IMG/VR virus record: IMGVR_UViG_3300031785_000049
Location: 1 to 26,219 of that record
Length of the DNA stretch: 26,219 bases
Direction: 5' to 3' (one strand)
Source: a virus
The translations under genes and the position numbers were made by a program. Of the stretch, positions 6,572-16,143 are shown in pieces. The notes beneath the pieces were generated by a model, which saw only the letters and a list, made by a program, of their open reading frames with translations, was not told the origin of the DNA and searched no databases. How positions within the stretch are numbered: position 1 is the stretch's first letter; each line of letters begins with the position of its first letter.

Positions 6572-6753
6572 TGGAAGGTGCAGAGTTTGAATTTGCTGAA
6601 ATAGTAGCAAGGAACTTTCCAGAATACATACCTCCAATGGCAGAATATACAGTAGAAGAACGAATTGTTAATAGTATTACAATCGCTTACATACCAGGAG
6701 TTGGTAGATTAGATATGTTAATAATTCCTGATGAAGAAGGATTTTATGGGTAG
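6571..6753 (+). CDS. Hypothetical protein, 60 aa, between portal and internal protein
   Basis: A short acidic protein with a beta-rich C-terminal half (ITIAYIPGVGRLDMLIIP around residues 36-53). The start is coupled to the portal stop (TAATG), and its 3' end overlaps the next gene by 8 bases. I do not recognise a family. The neighbourhood suggests a small virion or assembly protein, but nothing in the sequence proves it. Confidence 0.7.
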   Translation: MEGAEFEFAEIVARNFPEYIPPMAEYTVEERIVNSITIAYIPGVGRLDMLIIPDEEGFYG

Positions 6754-7063
6754 AGGAGTTAAAGGTAAATATAAAGCTGAAAACTTTAAAGGTGAAGCTA
6801 CAGAGTTAGCAGAATTAGAAAATGCAGCAATAATGGCTGGTGAAGATAATGCTGTTGTAGAAACAGAAGTTGCACCACAACCAATAGCACCAAATCCAGG
6901 TGCTATACAAGACGCAACAAGGTTTACAGATAGACCATTTGAATCGCAAGATACTTTATATCAAGAGCCTACATTAACAGGTATGGACCCTGATATGATA
7001 TTGCAAGCTATGTATAGAGTCTTACCGAGTAAAGAAATAGCAGCTTTATTAAGATATAAATAG
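6746..7063 (+). CDS. Hypothetical protein, about 105 aa
   Basis: The N-terminus is basic (GRGVKGKYKAENFKG), the middle is Ala/Glu-rich, then comes a Pro-rich linker (VAPQPIAPNPG) and a C-terminal helix ending in EIAALLRYK. I chose the ATG at 6746 because AAGAAGG lies about 5 bases upstream and the overlap with the previous gene is then only 8 bases. An in-frame ATG at 6731 would add five residues and lengthen the overlap. No family was recognised. Its place between portal and the giant protein suggests a small structural or scaffolding-type protein. Confidence 0.7.
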   Translation: MGRGVKGKYKAENFKGEATELAELENAAIMAGEDNAVVETEVAPQPIAPNPGAIQDATRFTDRPFESQDTLYQEPTLTGMDPDMILQAMYRVLPSKEIAALLRYK

Positions 7064-7071
7064 GAGGTCTA

Positions 7072-10000
7072 ATGGCAGAAATTAGATGGTGGTGGCAACC
7101 TCCGTACACAGAAAATTTAGAAGAACAGGCACAGAAAGAAAGATTTGTACAAGCAAAACAAATAACAGATGCTTTAGAAGCAAATCCTGATATTGCAAAT
7201 AATTTAAAGAATTTAATTACAGATAATTTTTATTTACCTAAAGATGTATTACTTGGTGCATCACTAATTGGTTTAACTGCTGAGTCTCCAGAGTTAGCAC
7301 CATTAGTAACAAAATGGTTAGATGTTGAAAAGACTTGGTGGGATAGAACAAAAAATGCAGGTAAAGGTGCTATTAGAACTGCATTTGTCGCATTTGATTC
7401 TTTTCAAGATGAACTAATTAAAAAACCTATGTTAGCTACACAAAAGTATTTAAATGATAGAAAACATAGTGACGGTCAAGGATTTGTAACTGCAGCTTCA
7501 TCTTTATTGTTTGACAAGAAAGCACAAAAAGAATGGCAGAAAACAAGACAAATACTAGGTCCTTCTGTAGGTAGAGAAGCTATAAAGAAATCTTTAGCTG
7601 GAGAAAAGGTTAATTTAGGAGAAGGTTTTTTTGGCAATTCTACTATGGCAGAAAATACCGATATATATAAAGAAATGGTTGGTAGAGGTGCTGACCCAGA
7701 AGAAGTAAAGAAAATAGTACAAGCATATTATGGTGAAGACATTACTAATTCAGAACAAGCAAGAGATGAATCTTTAACAATTAAATCTAAACACGGAACT
7801 GTAAAACTTACACCTGCAGCACCAATGTTTGCTAATGTATTAGAACCTGGTTCAAGGTCATACAATGTAGCTACAGGTATTGTAGATGGTGCTTTTACAT
7901 TACTTGCTGACCCATCAATATTAGTTGGTGGTTATTTATCTAAAGCTGGAAAAGTAACTAGGTCATTATCACAAGGAGATGCATTAAAAGGTGCAGGTGT
8001 TATAGATAAAGCTGTAAGAAAAACAGTACATGTACCTTCTGCTATTGAGTATGTAACAAGAACTGCTGGTGGTAGAAAAATTGTAAATCAATTAACTAAA
8101 GCTGATGATTACGGAACAATTAAAAGATTACTTGGTAAAAGAGGTAGTAGTGGTGCTGATGCTGTTTTACATAAAAATATTAAAAATGCTAAAACAACAA
8201 GAGAAGTAGAAGACTTATTAGTAGGAGCAATAGAAGCAGGAGAAATAACTAAAAAGTTAAATCCTACATCTTTGTTATTTAGAGGTCAGGTGTCATCTAA
8301 ATTAGGTCGTATGGTTGGTGGAGAACTAGGAGAAGCCGTAGGTTTGTCTGGTGCTATAAGACACAATTTAAATAATACTGCTCTAGGTAGATTGTTTGAA
8401 ACATTTCCTGCACCAAAGTTGTATGTAAATGATTTCAATCAATCTTTTTTTGATTTACAAGATTGGATGAGATATGCAAGGATTGATGATGATATTGCTG
8501 AACCAGCATTAGATAAACTTGCAGATTTAGCACTTACACAAAAAGGTGCAGACACAATTACAAAAGCACAATCTGTTAGAAACATGAATGATATTTTAGA
8601 TATTTGGAATGATGTACAAAAACATATAGGTCAAAAATTTGAAAATATAAATTTACCTAAAGAACTAGTACAAGGTATTAGAAAATGGATGGCAAGTATT
8701 GATGAAACAAGAATGTATTTTACTAATCAACTTGGAGAACTTGAATACTTTCCTGGAAGTAAAATAGAAGATTTACCATTTGATACATACTTCTCAGAAC
8801 AATTAACAGATGATGAAGCAGTAAATATTGTATCAAGAGTATTAGCTAAATATAAAAAATCAAACAAAGTTGATACAGATGAGTTAGATTTTATTTTGCA
8901 AGATATTAAAGATATCGCTAGTAACACTACAACTCCAGAAGATAAAGCATTAGTTGAATTAATTACTGGTGGATATTATGACGGAGTAGAACAAGCTGCT
9001 TTAGATATAGCAGAGGATATAGGTATACAAACTAGTGGTCGTGTTCCTTATGGTTATAGAGGAAAAACTGGTACTGATGTATCACAAAGAATGAAAGAAC
9101 TAGGTTTGTCAGATATGTCAGATGCAGATAAAGCTGCTGAATTAAAAAACTTATCTGTTGCTAGACAAGAAGCATTAGAAAGAACAGGTATTGAAGTATC
9201 TAAATTACCTAGAAAAGTAAGACAAAAAGTACAAAGAAATGTACAAGAACTTAATGGTTTAGAATCTAAGACAAGGAATATAACAGAAAAAATACAAACT
9301 CTTAGAGTACAAATAGATGAAGTAAGTAAGCAGTTTAAAACTAATTCTGAAAATATTACTGCATATAAAAAAGAGTTTCCAGAAGCAACAACTGCAGATG
9401 CTAGAGCAGCAATTAAACAACAATTAGATGAAGCACTACAACCATACAAAGATGATTTAAGTAAATCAATTAATGATAGAACAAAAATTGATGGACGTAT
9501 AAATGAACTTACAAATAATATAAGTGATGTTGTACCAGAATTTAAAGGTTTGTCAGATGTAGAAATGAAAAAGATTTATGACCAAAAATTTTGGGACCAA
9601 GATTTTGCAACAATGAAACTTGACAAACAAGATATAAGCAGAGTTTCTAGATATAACTTAGATAATGCAGATATGACTATTGTATTTTTAGGTGCTAACA
9701 AAGGTGGACAAGGTATGAAACAAGTTGCTAACTTCTTAGAAAAAGGTACTCATGTTATTGAAAAAGGTATAAAAGCATTGAAGCCAGGTGTATATCAAGG
9801 TCATAAACCATATGCTGTAGTTGACTTATCTAAAGGTTTGACAAAAGAACAAGCTAGAGAAATACAAAGATTTACAGAATTTAATAATGTAAGAACATTA
9901 AATATATCTGGTCCAAGTGATTTTACAAAAGCAGAAGAAGGATTACTTAAAACTGCTATGGAAGATATTTTATTTAAACAAGAAGTATTTACACCAAATA

Positions 10001-13000
10001 TAACACTAGGTAATGTAAAACGTGCAATAGATAATGCAATAGAAAATATAAAACCTGGTGATGAAACACTTTATACAGCAGAAGAATTAAGGACAGTTGT
10101 AGAAGATATATCAGATGAAATTGCAAATAACAAAGATTTAGCAAAAAGAGTACAAGTAAATAAAGTACCAAAAGCTACTGCACATCTTATATCTGAATAT
10201 TTTGACCAAGGTTTTATAGCTATGCCAGATGCAAGAATGTTTTTAAGAGTATTTAGACCCATGAGAGATTTAATGTTAAAACTATCTGGTAGAGCAAGAA
10301 ATATATCTGCAGAAGATTATGAAAGATTATTAGCTAAACCAGTTGCTGAATTAGCTGAACTTGCATTAAAAGAAGATAAAACTGCTATGGAAACAATTAA
10401 GTTAGCTGTTAAAAAAGCAAGATTAAATGTAAAGAAAACTGCAGATGATACAGAAGTAATAAATGTTACTGAAGGTTTGTTAACTATGATTGGCGATGGA
10501 TACATGCAGAGAATATGGAAACCATCTATTCTTTTAAGACCTGCTTGGGTCTTAAGAGTTGTAGGTGAAGAACAATTACGTATGTGGGCAGCAGATTTAG
10601 ATAATATGTTTGCACATCCATTAGGAGCATTTGCATGGGTACTGGGTAGAAAGCCATCACAAAGACAAGGTTTACTAAAAGGACAAAGACAAAAACTTAG
10701 AGATGATTATTTAGCAGATACATTAAATCTTGGTAGAGGTGGTACAGATATATTTGATGCATCTTTAGAACAAGCTATGGAACATCAAAGAGCATTGACA
10801 CAATCACATAGAGGTATGACTATAGGTTTTGACCCTAAAAGAGCTAGAGGGTTTACACAGGTTACAAAAGATAATAAAAGATTTTATGGTGCTGGAACAA
10901 AAGAATTATTACAACTTGCAGATGACCCATTAGCTACACGAATAGCTCAAATAGAATTTAATCCTGTTGGAGGTAGAGAACAATTTAATAGAAGCATTGA
11001 TGAAATCAAACAAGAATTTTGGGATGGACCAGCAGGAAGTTTATCTGATTGGAGAAAGTCTTTTGTATCTAATTCTGATGAAACAGGTAGATATACTAAA
11101 TCTTTACTATCAAGTAGCAAAGTACATTCAGATTCATACATAGATTCTATTGTTGCAAGAATACATGATAAAACAGGTGGTAGATACAGAGCTGCTGAAT
11201 ATACACCAGATGGTAAATTTGTTGGTAATGTATGGGACGAAAATTCTATAAAACCTACTGTTAAAAGTGAAAACAATGTAATTAGATATACGATTATAGA
11301 AGCTGGTGATGAAGAACTTATAGGACATATTGCAAAAGCAGATAATCAATTTGTAACTATTACCGATAAAGGTGAACAAGTAAAACTTAAATTTAACAGA
11401 GAGATGTCAGAATCACAGCATAAAAAATACACTGATTGGTTAAGAAGTCAAAAGAGTGGTGTATGGAGTGACACACATCACTTCAAAGCATCAAGAACTG
11501 ACATGACAGGTGATGTAGCTAGTAAGTATGATAAAGCATTAGAAACAATGTTCTCTGGTCTTATGGGTTCTACTACAAATGATTTATCTCGTTCTCCAGC
11601 TTTTAGACAATTTTATTGGAGATTTATAGAAAACATGTATGCAAACCTAGATGATGCTGCAAGAGCTGTGGTTCTTAAGCAAGCTAAAACTGTTATGGGT
11701 AGGTCACTTCCAGGAAGTAGAGCAAGAAAATATATTAAGAGTTTAGAAAATATGGGACAAGCTAATGCTTCAAAACTATTGGGTGTAGATGATTTAAGAC
11801 AAGTTGATGAGTTAGCAAAAGCATACTCTTTAACAGAAACAAAAGATTTACTTTACGATTTAAATAGAAGACACGTAATTACAGACATGCTTAGATTAGC
11901 AATGCCTTTCGCAGAAGTTTATCTTGAAATAGCAGGTACATGGTCCAGATTATTAAGAGGACAGAAAATGTTATTTGGTAGAAAAGTACAAAGAACTGTA
12001 GAAGCTATGCGTAAACCAAGTCTTTTTGGTGAGTATGAAGAAGAAGGATTTTTTACAACTGACCCACAATCAGGTGAAGAAATGTACAACATGAATTTGT
12101 TTGATAACATATTTGATTTAGACAGAAGTTTACAGAATCCTGATTCAGATGGATTAGGTGTTAATCCTATTACAGGAAAAGAAACTACAGAGATACCTAA
12201 TGTAAATACAAAACTTAGGGGATATGCAAGCGGATTAAATATGGTTGCTGGAGATATTATACCTGGTCTTGGACCACTAGCACAGATACCTGCATCAGCT
12301 ATGTTACCTTCAACTCCTGATATTGATAAAGTTTTCTTTCCTTATGGTAGACCAGTAGATGGTCCATCAGAGATGATAAACCCAATGTTTTATGCAAAGC
12401 AAGCTATACCTAGTTGGTTTAGAAAAGTTATAGTAGCAGGAGACTCTAACGATGCAGAGTTTTCTAGAGCTTATGCAAATCAAGTAAAAGAAATACAAAG
12501 AGCTATGTTTATGACACAAACATATGATGATTCAACACCAGAACAAGAAGTTGCATCATTAGAAAAGGCTAAAAGACTAGCTACATCAAGTTTGTTACAT
12601 AGAGCATTTATACAATTCTTAGCTCCTACAGGTGCTGTTTTACAATATGATTATGAAATAGGACCAGGAGGCAGAGCTTACTTAGACCCTAGAGAAACTG
12701 AAGAAGACCCTGAAGGTAAATACTTTGCACAAACTTTATTGTCTGATGCTTACTATCAAATGTTAGCTAAAGCTGGTGGAGATAGAGTTATAGCTATTGC
12801 ACAGTTTATAAAAGTATTTGGTTTTGAACCTACAGCTTTACTTACTTCTAAATCTAAATCAATTAGAAAAGTTTCTTTTACAGATGAAGGTGGCTACTTT
12901 AAACAATTAAACGAAGATGTATTTAAGAAATATCCTGATGTTGCATACTACATGTACCCTGATAGTCCCTTAGATGAATTTAATTGGCAGGCTTGGAACA

Positions 13001-13575
13001 AAGCATTTTCTGATGGAGATAGAGTTGATTTATCACCAGAAGAATATAAACAAGCTGTAAGACAAGCACAAGGCAGTTTAGCCTACGAACATGCTAGAAG
13101 AGTAATTATGGATGGTCCAATGTATGCTAACTTGCCATATCAAAAAAGAGTAGAACAATTATATCTTGTAAGATTACAATTACAGAATCAATTCCCTGGT
13201 TATGGAGATACATCTACAGCACCACGTTCTTTAACTACACAAGCTAAAATAGACCAATTAACTGACATGGTACAAAGAGATGGAGATACTCAAATAACAA
13301 TGCCTGATGGAGAAACAAAAGCACTTAAAGATTTACCTGCAGTAAAAGGAATTATTAAATACCTTACAGCAAGACAAAGAGTTATGAATGTAATAAAATC
13401 AGAGTATGGATTAAATGCTACATTAAGTAGAGCGGAAGCCTCTCAGTATAGAGCTTATCTTAGGGGTGTTGCAAACAAGATTATGCTAGAAAATCCTGAC
13501 TTTTACTTTATGTATTTCGATGTATTTAGAGTAGAAGTAGAAGAAGAAGTTACTTACTATGGAGGAGATATTTAA
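7072..13575 (+). CDS. Giant internal/ejected virion protein with a split cpYpsA-like domain
   Basis: A 2167-residue, mostly helical soluble protein preceded by a strong AGGAGGT ribosome binding site. Residues about 627-675 (ITGGYYDGVEQAALD, then GRVPYGYR) match the start of the cpYpsA/SLOG fold, whose usual motif is GGQTGVDRAALD. Residues 858-968 supply the rest: a RYNLDNADMTIVF strand, GGQG (878-881), KPYAVVDLS (912-920) and TLNISGPS (942-949). About 180 residues of predicted coiled coil and linker separate the halves. Other segments include LLRPAWVLRVVGEEQ (about 1154), a beta-rich insert (about 1398-1445), SRSPAFRQFYW (1506-1516) and an Ala/Gly-rich hydrophobic stretch (1717-1745). Position in the late module and size suggest a protein packaged in the capsid and ejected with DNA, like T7 gp16 in role but not recognisably in sequence. 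Confidence 0.8.
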   Translation: MAEIRWWWQPPYTENLEEQAQKERFVQAKQITDALEANPDIANNLKNLITDNFYLPKDVLLGASLIGLTAESPELAPLVTKWLDVEKTWWDRTKNAGKGAIRTAFVAFDSFQDELIKKPMLATQKYLNDRKHSDGQGFVTAASSLLFDKKAQKEWQKTRQILGPSVGREAIKKSLAGEKVNLGEGFFGNSTMAENTDIYKEMVGRGADPEEVKKIVQAYYGEDITNSEQARDESLTIKSKHGTVKLTPAAPMFANVLEPGSRSYNVATGIVDGAFTLLADPSILVGGYLSKAGKVTRSLSQGDALKGAGVIDKAVRKTVHVPSAIEYVTRTAGGRKIVNQLTKADDYGTIKRLLGKRGSSGADAVLHKNIKNAKTTREVEDLLVGAIEAGEITKKLNPTSLLFRGQVSSKLGRMVGGELGEAVGLSGAIRHNLNNTALGRLFETFPAPKLYVNDFNQSFFDLQDWMRYARIDDDIAEPALDKLADLALTQKGADTITKAQSVRNMNDILDIWNDVQKHIGQKFENINLPKELVQGIRKWMASIDETRMYFTNQLGELEYFPGSKIEDLPFDTYFSEQLTDDEAVNIVSRVLAKYKKSNKVDTDELDFILQDIKDIASNTTTPEDKALVELITGGYYDGVEQAALDIAEDIGIQTSGRVPYGYRGKTGTDVSQRMKELGLSDMSDADKAAELKNLSVARQEALERTGIEVSKLPRKVRQKVQRNVQELNGLESKTRNITEKIQTLRVQIDEVSKQFKTNSENITAYKKEFPEATTADARAAIKQQLDEALQPYKDDLSKSINDRTKIDGRINELTNNISDVVPEFKGLSDVEMKKIYDQKFWDQDFATMKLDKQDISRVSRYNLDNADMTIVFLGANKGGQGMKQVANFLEKGTHVIEKGIKALKPGVYQGHKPYAVVDLSKGLTKEQAREIQRFTEFNNVRTLNISGPSDFTKAEEGLLKTAMEDILFKQEVFTPNITLGNVKRAIDNAIENIKPGDETLYTAEELRTVVEDISDEIANNKDLAKRVQVNKVPKATAHLISEYFDQGFIAMPDARMFLRVFRPMRDLMLKLSGRARNISAEDYERLLAKPVAELAELALKEDKTAMETIKLAVKKARLNVKKTADDTEVINVTEGLLTMIGDGYMQRIWKPSILLRPAWVLRVVGEEQLRMWAADLDNMFAHPLGAFAWVLGRKPSQRQGLLKGQRQKLRDDYLADTLNLGRGGTDIFDASLEQAMEHQRALTQSHRGMTIGFDPKRARGFTQVTKDNKRFYGAGTKELLQLADDPLATRIAQIEFNPVGGREQFNRSIDEIKQEFWDGPAGSLSDWRKSFVSNSDETGRYTKSLLSSSKVHSDSYIDSIVARIHDKTGGRYRAAEYTPDGKFVGNVWDENSIKPTVKSENNVIRYTIIEAGDEELIGHIAKADNQFVTITDKGEQVKLKFNREMSESQHKKYTDWLRSQKSGVWSDTHHFKASRTDMTGDVASKYDKALETMFSGLMGSTTNDLSRSPAFRQFYWRFIENMYANLDDAARAVVLKQAKTVMGRSLPGSRARKYIKSLENMGQANASKLLGVDDLRQVDELAKAYSLTETKDLLYDLNRRHVITDMLRLAMPFAEVYLEIAGTWSRLLRGQKMLFGRKVQRTVEAMRKPSLFGEYEEEGFFTTDPQSGEEMYNMNLFDNIFDLDRSLQNPDSDGLGVNPITGKETTEIPNVNTKLRGYASGLNMVAGDIIPGLGPLAQIPASAMLPSTPDIDKVFFPYGRPVDGPSEMINPMFYAKQAIPSWFRKVIVAGDSNDAEFSRAYANQVKEIQRAMFMTQTYDDSTPEQEVASLEKAKRLATSSLLHRAFIQFLAPTGAVLQYDYEIGPGGRAYLDPRETEEDPEGKYFAQTLLSDAYYQMLAKAGGDRVIAIAQFIKVFGFEPTALLTSKSKSIRKVSFTDEGGYFKQLNEDVFKKYPDVAYYMYPDSPLDEFNWQAWNKAFSDGDRVDLSPEEYKQAVRQAQGSLAYEHARRVIMDGPMYANLPYQKRVEQLYLVRLQLQNQFPGYGDTSTAPRSLTTQAKIDQLTDMVQRDGDTQITMPDGETKALKDLPAVKGIIKYLTARQRVMNVIKSEYGLNATLSRAEASQYRAYLRGVANKIMLENPDFYFMYFDVFRVEVEEEVTYYGGDI

Positions 13576-15284
13576 TGTCTGAGCAATATACAGAAGAAGA
13601 ACAAGCGGTTATAGATTCTATTCTGGGCAAAGATACACCTAAACAAGATGTTAGTTGGGGTGGATATGAATTTAGATTGCCAAATAAAAATAGACCTACA
13701 ACATTTAATACTGAATTATTTAATGACTTTTTAAGTATTTTCTTTTTAGGAGAGGACCAATTTGTAAGACAGTTTGGTCGTGATGTTATAGATTTTTTTG
13801 GTCGTAGAGAAAGTGGACAGTTAGAACAAGAAGATTTACAAGTTCCAGAATTAAGTTTAGCCCAGTATCATTTATGGGCAGAAGCACAATTTGGTGTACC
13901 TTTTGATGAGTTACCACCAAATGTAAAAGATAATATTAATTTTGTTTATCAATCATTATCTTATGACACACCTGCAGTAAAAGAAGCAGCAACAATAATA
14001 TCAGAAGGCACAGATGTATTAATTGATTTACATCAAAAAGGAATACTACCAGAAGGATTAGACCATTTAAGTGATGACATTGTAGGTACAGCTATATCTT
14101 CAGGATATACAGCCCAAGCAGATTTAGCTTATAAAGCATATATAAATAAACAATCATACGATGTTAACTACATTACAGAAGCTGCAATGGCTATAGATTT
14201 AGATTCAGCAGAAGAGTTAATGGATAAATTAGATAAGAATGAAATAACAGCAGAGGCGTACTTAGCAGGTTTAGATTCAATTATAGATAAAGAGTATGGT
14301 GAAGATTATGTACAGAAATTTATAGATGAAGGATTTGCTATTACAGATGGTGCTTTGTTTGGACCAGGTATAGAAATGACACCTGAAGAAGCAGAACAAG
14401 CTAGAGCCAGAACTTATTTTGGTGAACAAGATTACTATGGTATTGGAGAATTAGATTTAGATGTATATAGTGAAGCAACATCACAAGGCACTATGCCTTT
14501 ATATCAATCAGGTTTAGCAACATCTTTGTTTGCAAATGCATCAGCAGAAGACATTATGGATACACAACTTTTATTAGTTGAATCAGGATTCTTACAACCT
14601 TTTACATTTGTTTATGGTGTACTAGATAATAATCCTGGCGGAACAATAGATGCTATAGAATCTGCTATGTCAAGATTTAATTTAAATGGCGATGGTATGA
14701 CTATGGAAGACTTATACAGTATTTTACTTGCACCAGGTAGCACAGCAGCAAATATGAATGTGTTTCTTAAAGAGTTTTTTAAAGACTCATTAGCAGATTA
14801 CGGTTATGGTACTGGTGCTTTTGAACCTAATTATGGTGGAGAAAATGCATATCAAAACATTTTTAATTACACAAAACCTAATTTTACAAATGCAAGTAGT
14901 TACATATCATCAGCTATACAAGATGGTTTAGGTAGACCAGCATCAGATGGAGAGTTGCAAGAGTTCTTTGACTTTTGGTCTAAACAAGATTATTCATTAC
15001 AAAAACAAAATTTTGATATTAGGCAAAAAAATATGCAAACAGAACTAGCAGATGCTAGAAGAAGGAGAAACCTTGCAGGTCAAGGAAGAGTCGGAGACTT
15101 TGAACCTACAGCATTAGAATCAGAAATAGATATACCAGCAGCTATGGCAACAAGTTTTGATAACTTCATGAGAGATACTTATGGAGACTTAATAGCAGGG
15201 AGTCAAGCAGATGCAGCATATAGGAAGTCTTTTGCTAACATTATGGCTAGTTTGGCAGCCATCGGTAATCAATCAGGAAACTAG
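13575..15284 (+). CDS. Probable virion structural protein, 569 aa
   Basis: Acidic, largely helical protein whose start overlaps the stop of the giant gene (TAATG). A C-terminal part near residues 453-475 has a GLGRPASDGELQEFFDFW pattern (G-R-x-x-S/T-x-x-E) that I recall from other phage structural proteins. It is followed by a basic patch (ARRRRNLAGQGRVGDF) and an Ala/Ser-rich tail. No enzyme motif was seen. Coupling to the giant protein and the lysozyme suggests an internal or tail-associated virion protein. Assignment rests mostly on context. Confidence 0.7.
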   Translation: MSEQYTEEEQAVIDSILGKDTPKQDVSWGGYEFRLPNKNRPTTFNTELFNDFLSIFFLGEDQFVRQFGRDVIDFFGRRESGQLEQEDLQVPELSLAQYHLWAEAQFGVPFDELPPNVKDNINFVYQSLSYDTPAVKEAATIISEGTDVLIDLHQKGILPEGLDHLSDDIVGTAISSGYTAQADLAYKAYINKQSYDVNYITEAAMAIDLDSAEELMDKLDKNEITAEAYLAGLDSIIDKEYGEDYVQKFIDEGFAITDGALFGPGIEMTPEEAEQARARTYFGEQDYYGIGELDLDVYSEATSQGTMPLYQSGLATSLFANASAEDIMDTQLLLVESGFLQPFTFVYGVLDNNPGGTIDAIESAMSRFNLNGDGMTMEDLYSILLAPGSTAANMNVFLKEFFKDSLADYGYGTGAFEPNYGGENAYQNIFNYTKPNFTNASSYISSAIQDGLGRPASDGELQEFFDFWSKQDYSLQKQNFDIRQKNMQTELADARRRRNLAGQGRVGDFEPTALESEIDIPAAMATSFDNFMRDTYGDLIAGSQADAAYRKSFANIMASLAAIGNQSGN

Positions 15285-15285
15285 T

Positions 15286-16143
15286 ATGGAATTAACAGAA
15301 GAATTAATTGCGGAAATAGAAAAGCTAGAAGGATTTGAAACTAAAGCATATGAAGATGTAAACGGAACTTTAACTATTGGTTTTGGTCATACTAATGCTA
15401 CAAACACATTTGACTTTCAAGAAGGTGATGTAATAGATAGAGAAAAAGCTATAGAGATATTGCAATTAGATTTGAACCATGCAGAAGAAACTGTTAAAAG
15501 ACTTATAAACAATAGTCCAAATATATCGATTGAGGATTTTTCAGATGCAGAACTTATGTATGCAACATTAGTTTATTTTAATAGACCTTGGACTTTACGT
15601 AATCTTGAAGGAGACATAGGAACTTATGAAGGTCTAGAACTTATTTCTAAAGGTAATGCAATAGATATTAGAGAAGACCAAGAAAAAAAATTTGCTAGAA
15701 AATATAATGGTAAAGTTCCTGATTGGGCAATGAATAGGTTAGACAAAGAGGGTACATTTACTAATTTTGGTTTTGAAGATGATGATGATACAGATGATGG
15801 TGGTACTGTTCCAACAGAAGTAAAAAGAATATTTAAAAAAGTAGGTAGCTATATGATACCTGATGATGCTACAAATGAATTATGGTCTAGAGCATTACAA
15901 GAACTTTATGGTGTATCTGATGCAAGACCATATTGGACAGCAGAAAGAGTACAAGAGGAAGCTAATAGAGAACCTACTATTACTATGACATCAGATTTTT
16001 TTGACCCTATGAACGATGTACCTCAGTATTTTAGAAAACTAGGTGAAGTAATAAAAGGTAAAGTAAAAGAAGTTGTAGGAACTCCTATAAAAACACAGTT
16101 AGATTTTATGGAAAAAGTATATAATAAAGAAGAACAAAAATGA
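15286..16143 (+). CDS. Virion-associated lysozyme, GH24 type
   Basis: Cleaves the peptidoglycan glycan strand. The GH24 catalytic triad E-x8-D-x5-T is intact: E15, D24 and T30, followed by the family signature IGFGHT (31-36). The lysozyme domain fills about residues 1-155. An Asp-rich linker (DDDDTDDGG, about 165-173) leads to an extra C-terminal region of about 110 residues that is mostly helical and not part of GH24. I chose the ATG at 15286, one base after the previous stop, with AGGAA 5 bases upstream. An in-frame ATG at 15211 would add a hydrophobic 25-residue extension inside the previous gene. Location among structural genes, with no holin nearby, suggests a role in entry rather than, or as well as, lysis. 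Its stop overlaps the next start (ATGA). Confidence 0.88.
   Translation: MELTEELIAEIEKLEGFETKAYEDVNGTLTIGFGHTNATNTFDFQEGDVIDREKAIEILQLDLNHAEETVKRLINNSPNISIEDFSDAELMYATLVYFNRPWTLRNLEGDIGTYEGLELISKGNAIDIREDQEKKFARKYNGKVPDWAMNRLDKEGTFTNFGFEDDDDTDDGGTVPTEVKRIFKKVGSYMIPDDATNELWSRALQELYGVSDARPYWTAERVQEEANREPTITMTSDFFDPMNDVPQYFRKLGEVIKGKVKEVVGTPIKTQLDFMEKVYNKEEQK

Noticed and set aside
6731-6745. Upstream ATG at 6731 as start of the 105-aa gene
   Set aside because: The ATG at 6746 has AAGAAGG at good spacing and a shorter overlap with the previous gene.
9054-9449. Minus-strand frame of 131 codons inside the giant gene
   Set aside because: It is Ser/Cys/Leu-rich as expected for the complement of AT-rich coding DNA, with no ribosome binding site or promoter, and it lies in a convincing plus-strand gene.
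7072-13575. Tape-measure protein
   Set aside because: It lies before the capsid gene rather than after the tail tube, lacks the repetitive heptad or Trp/Phe spacing of tape measures, and contains a globular ligand-binding domain.
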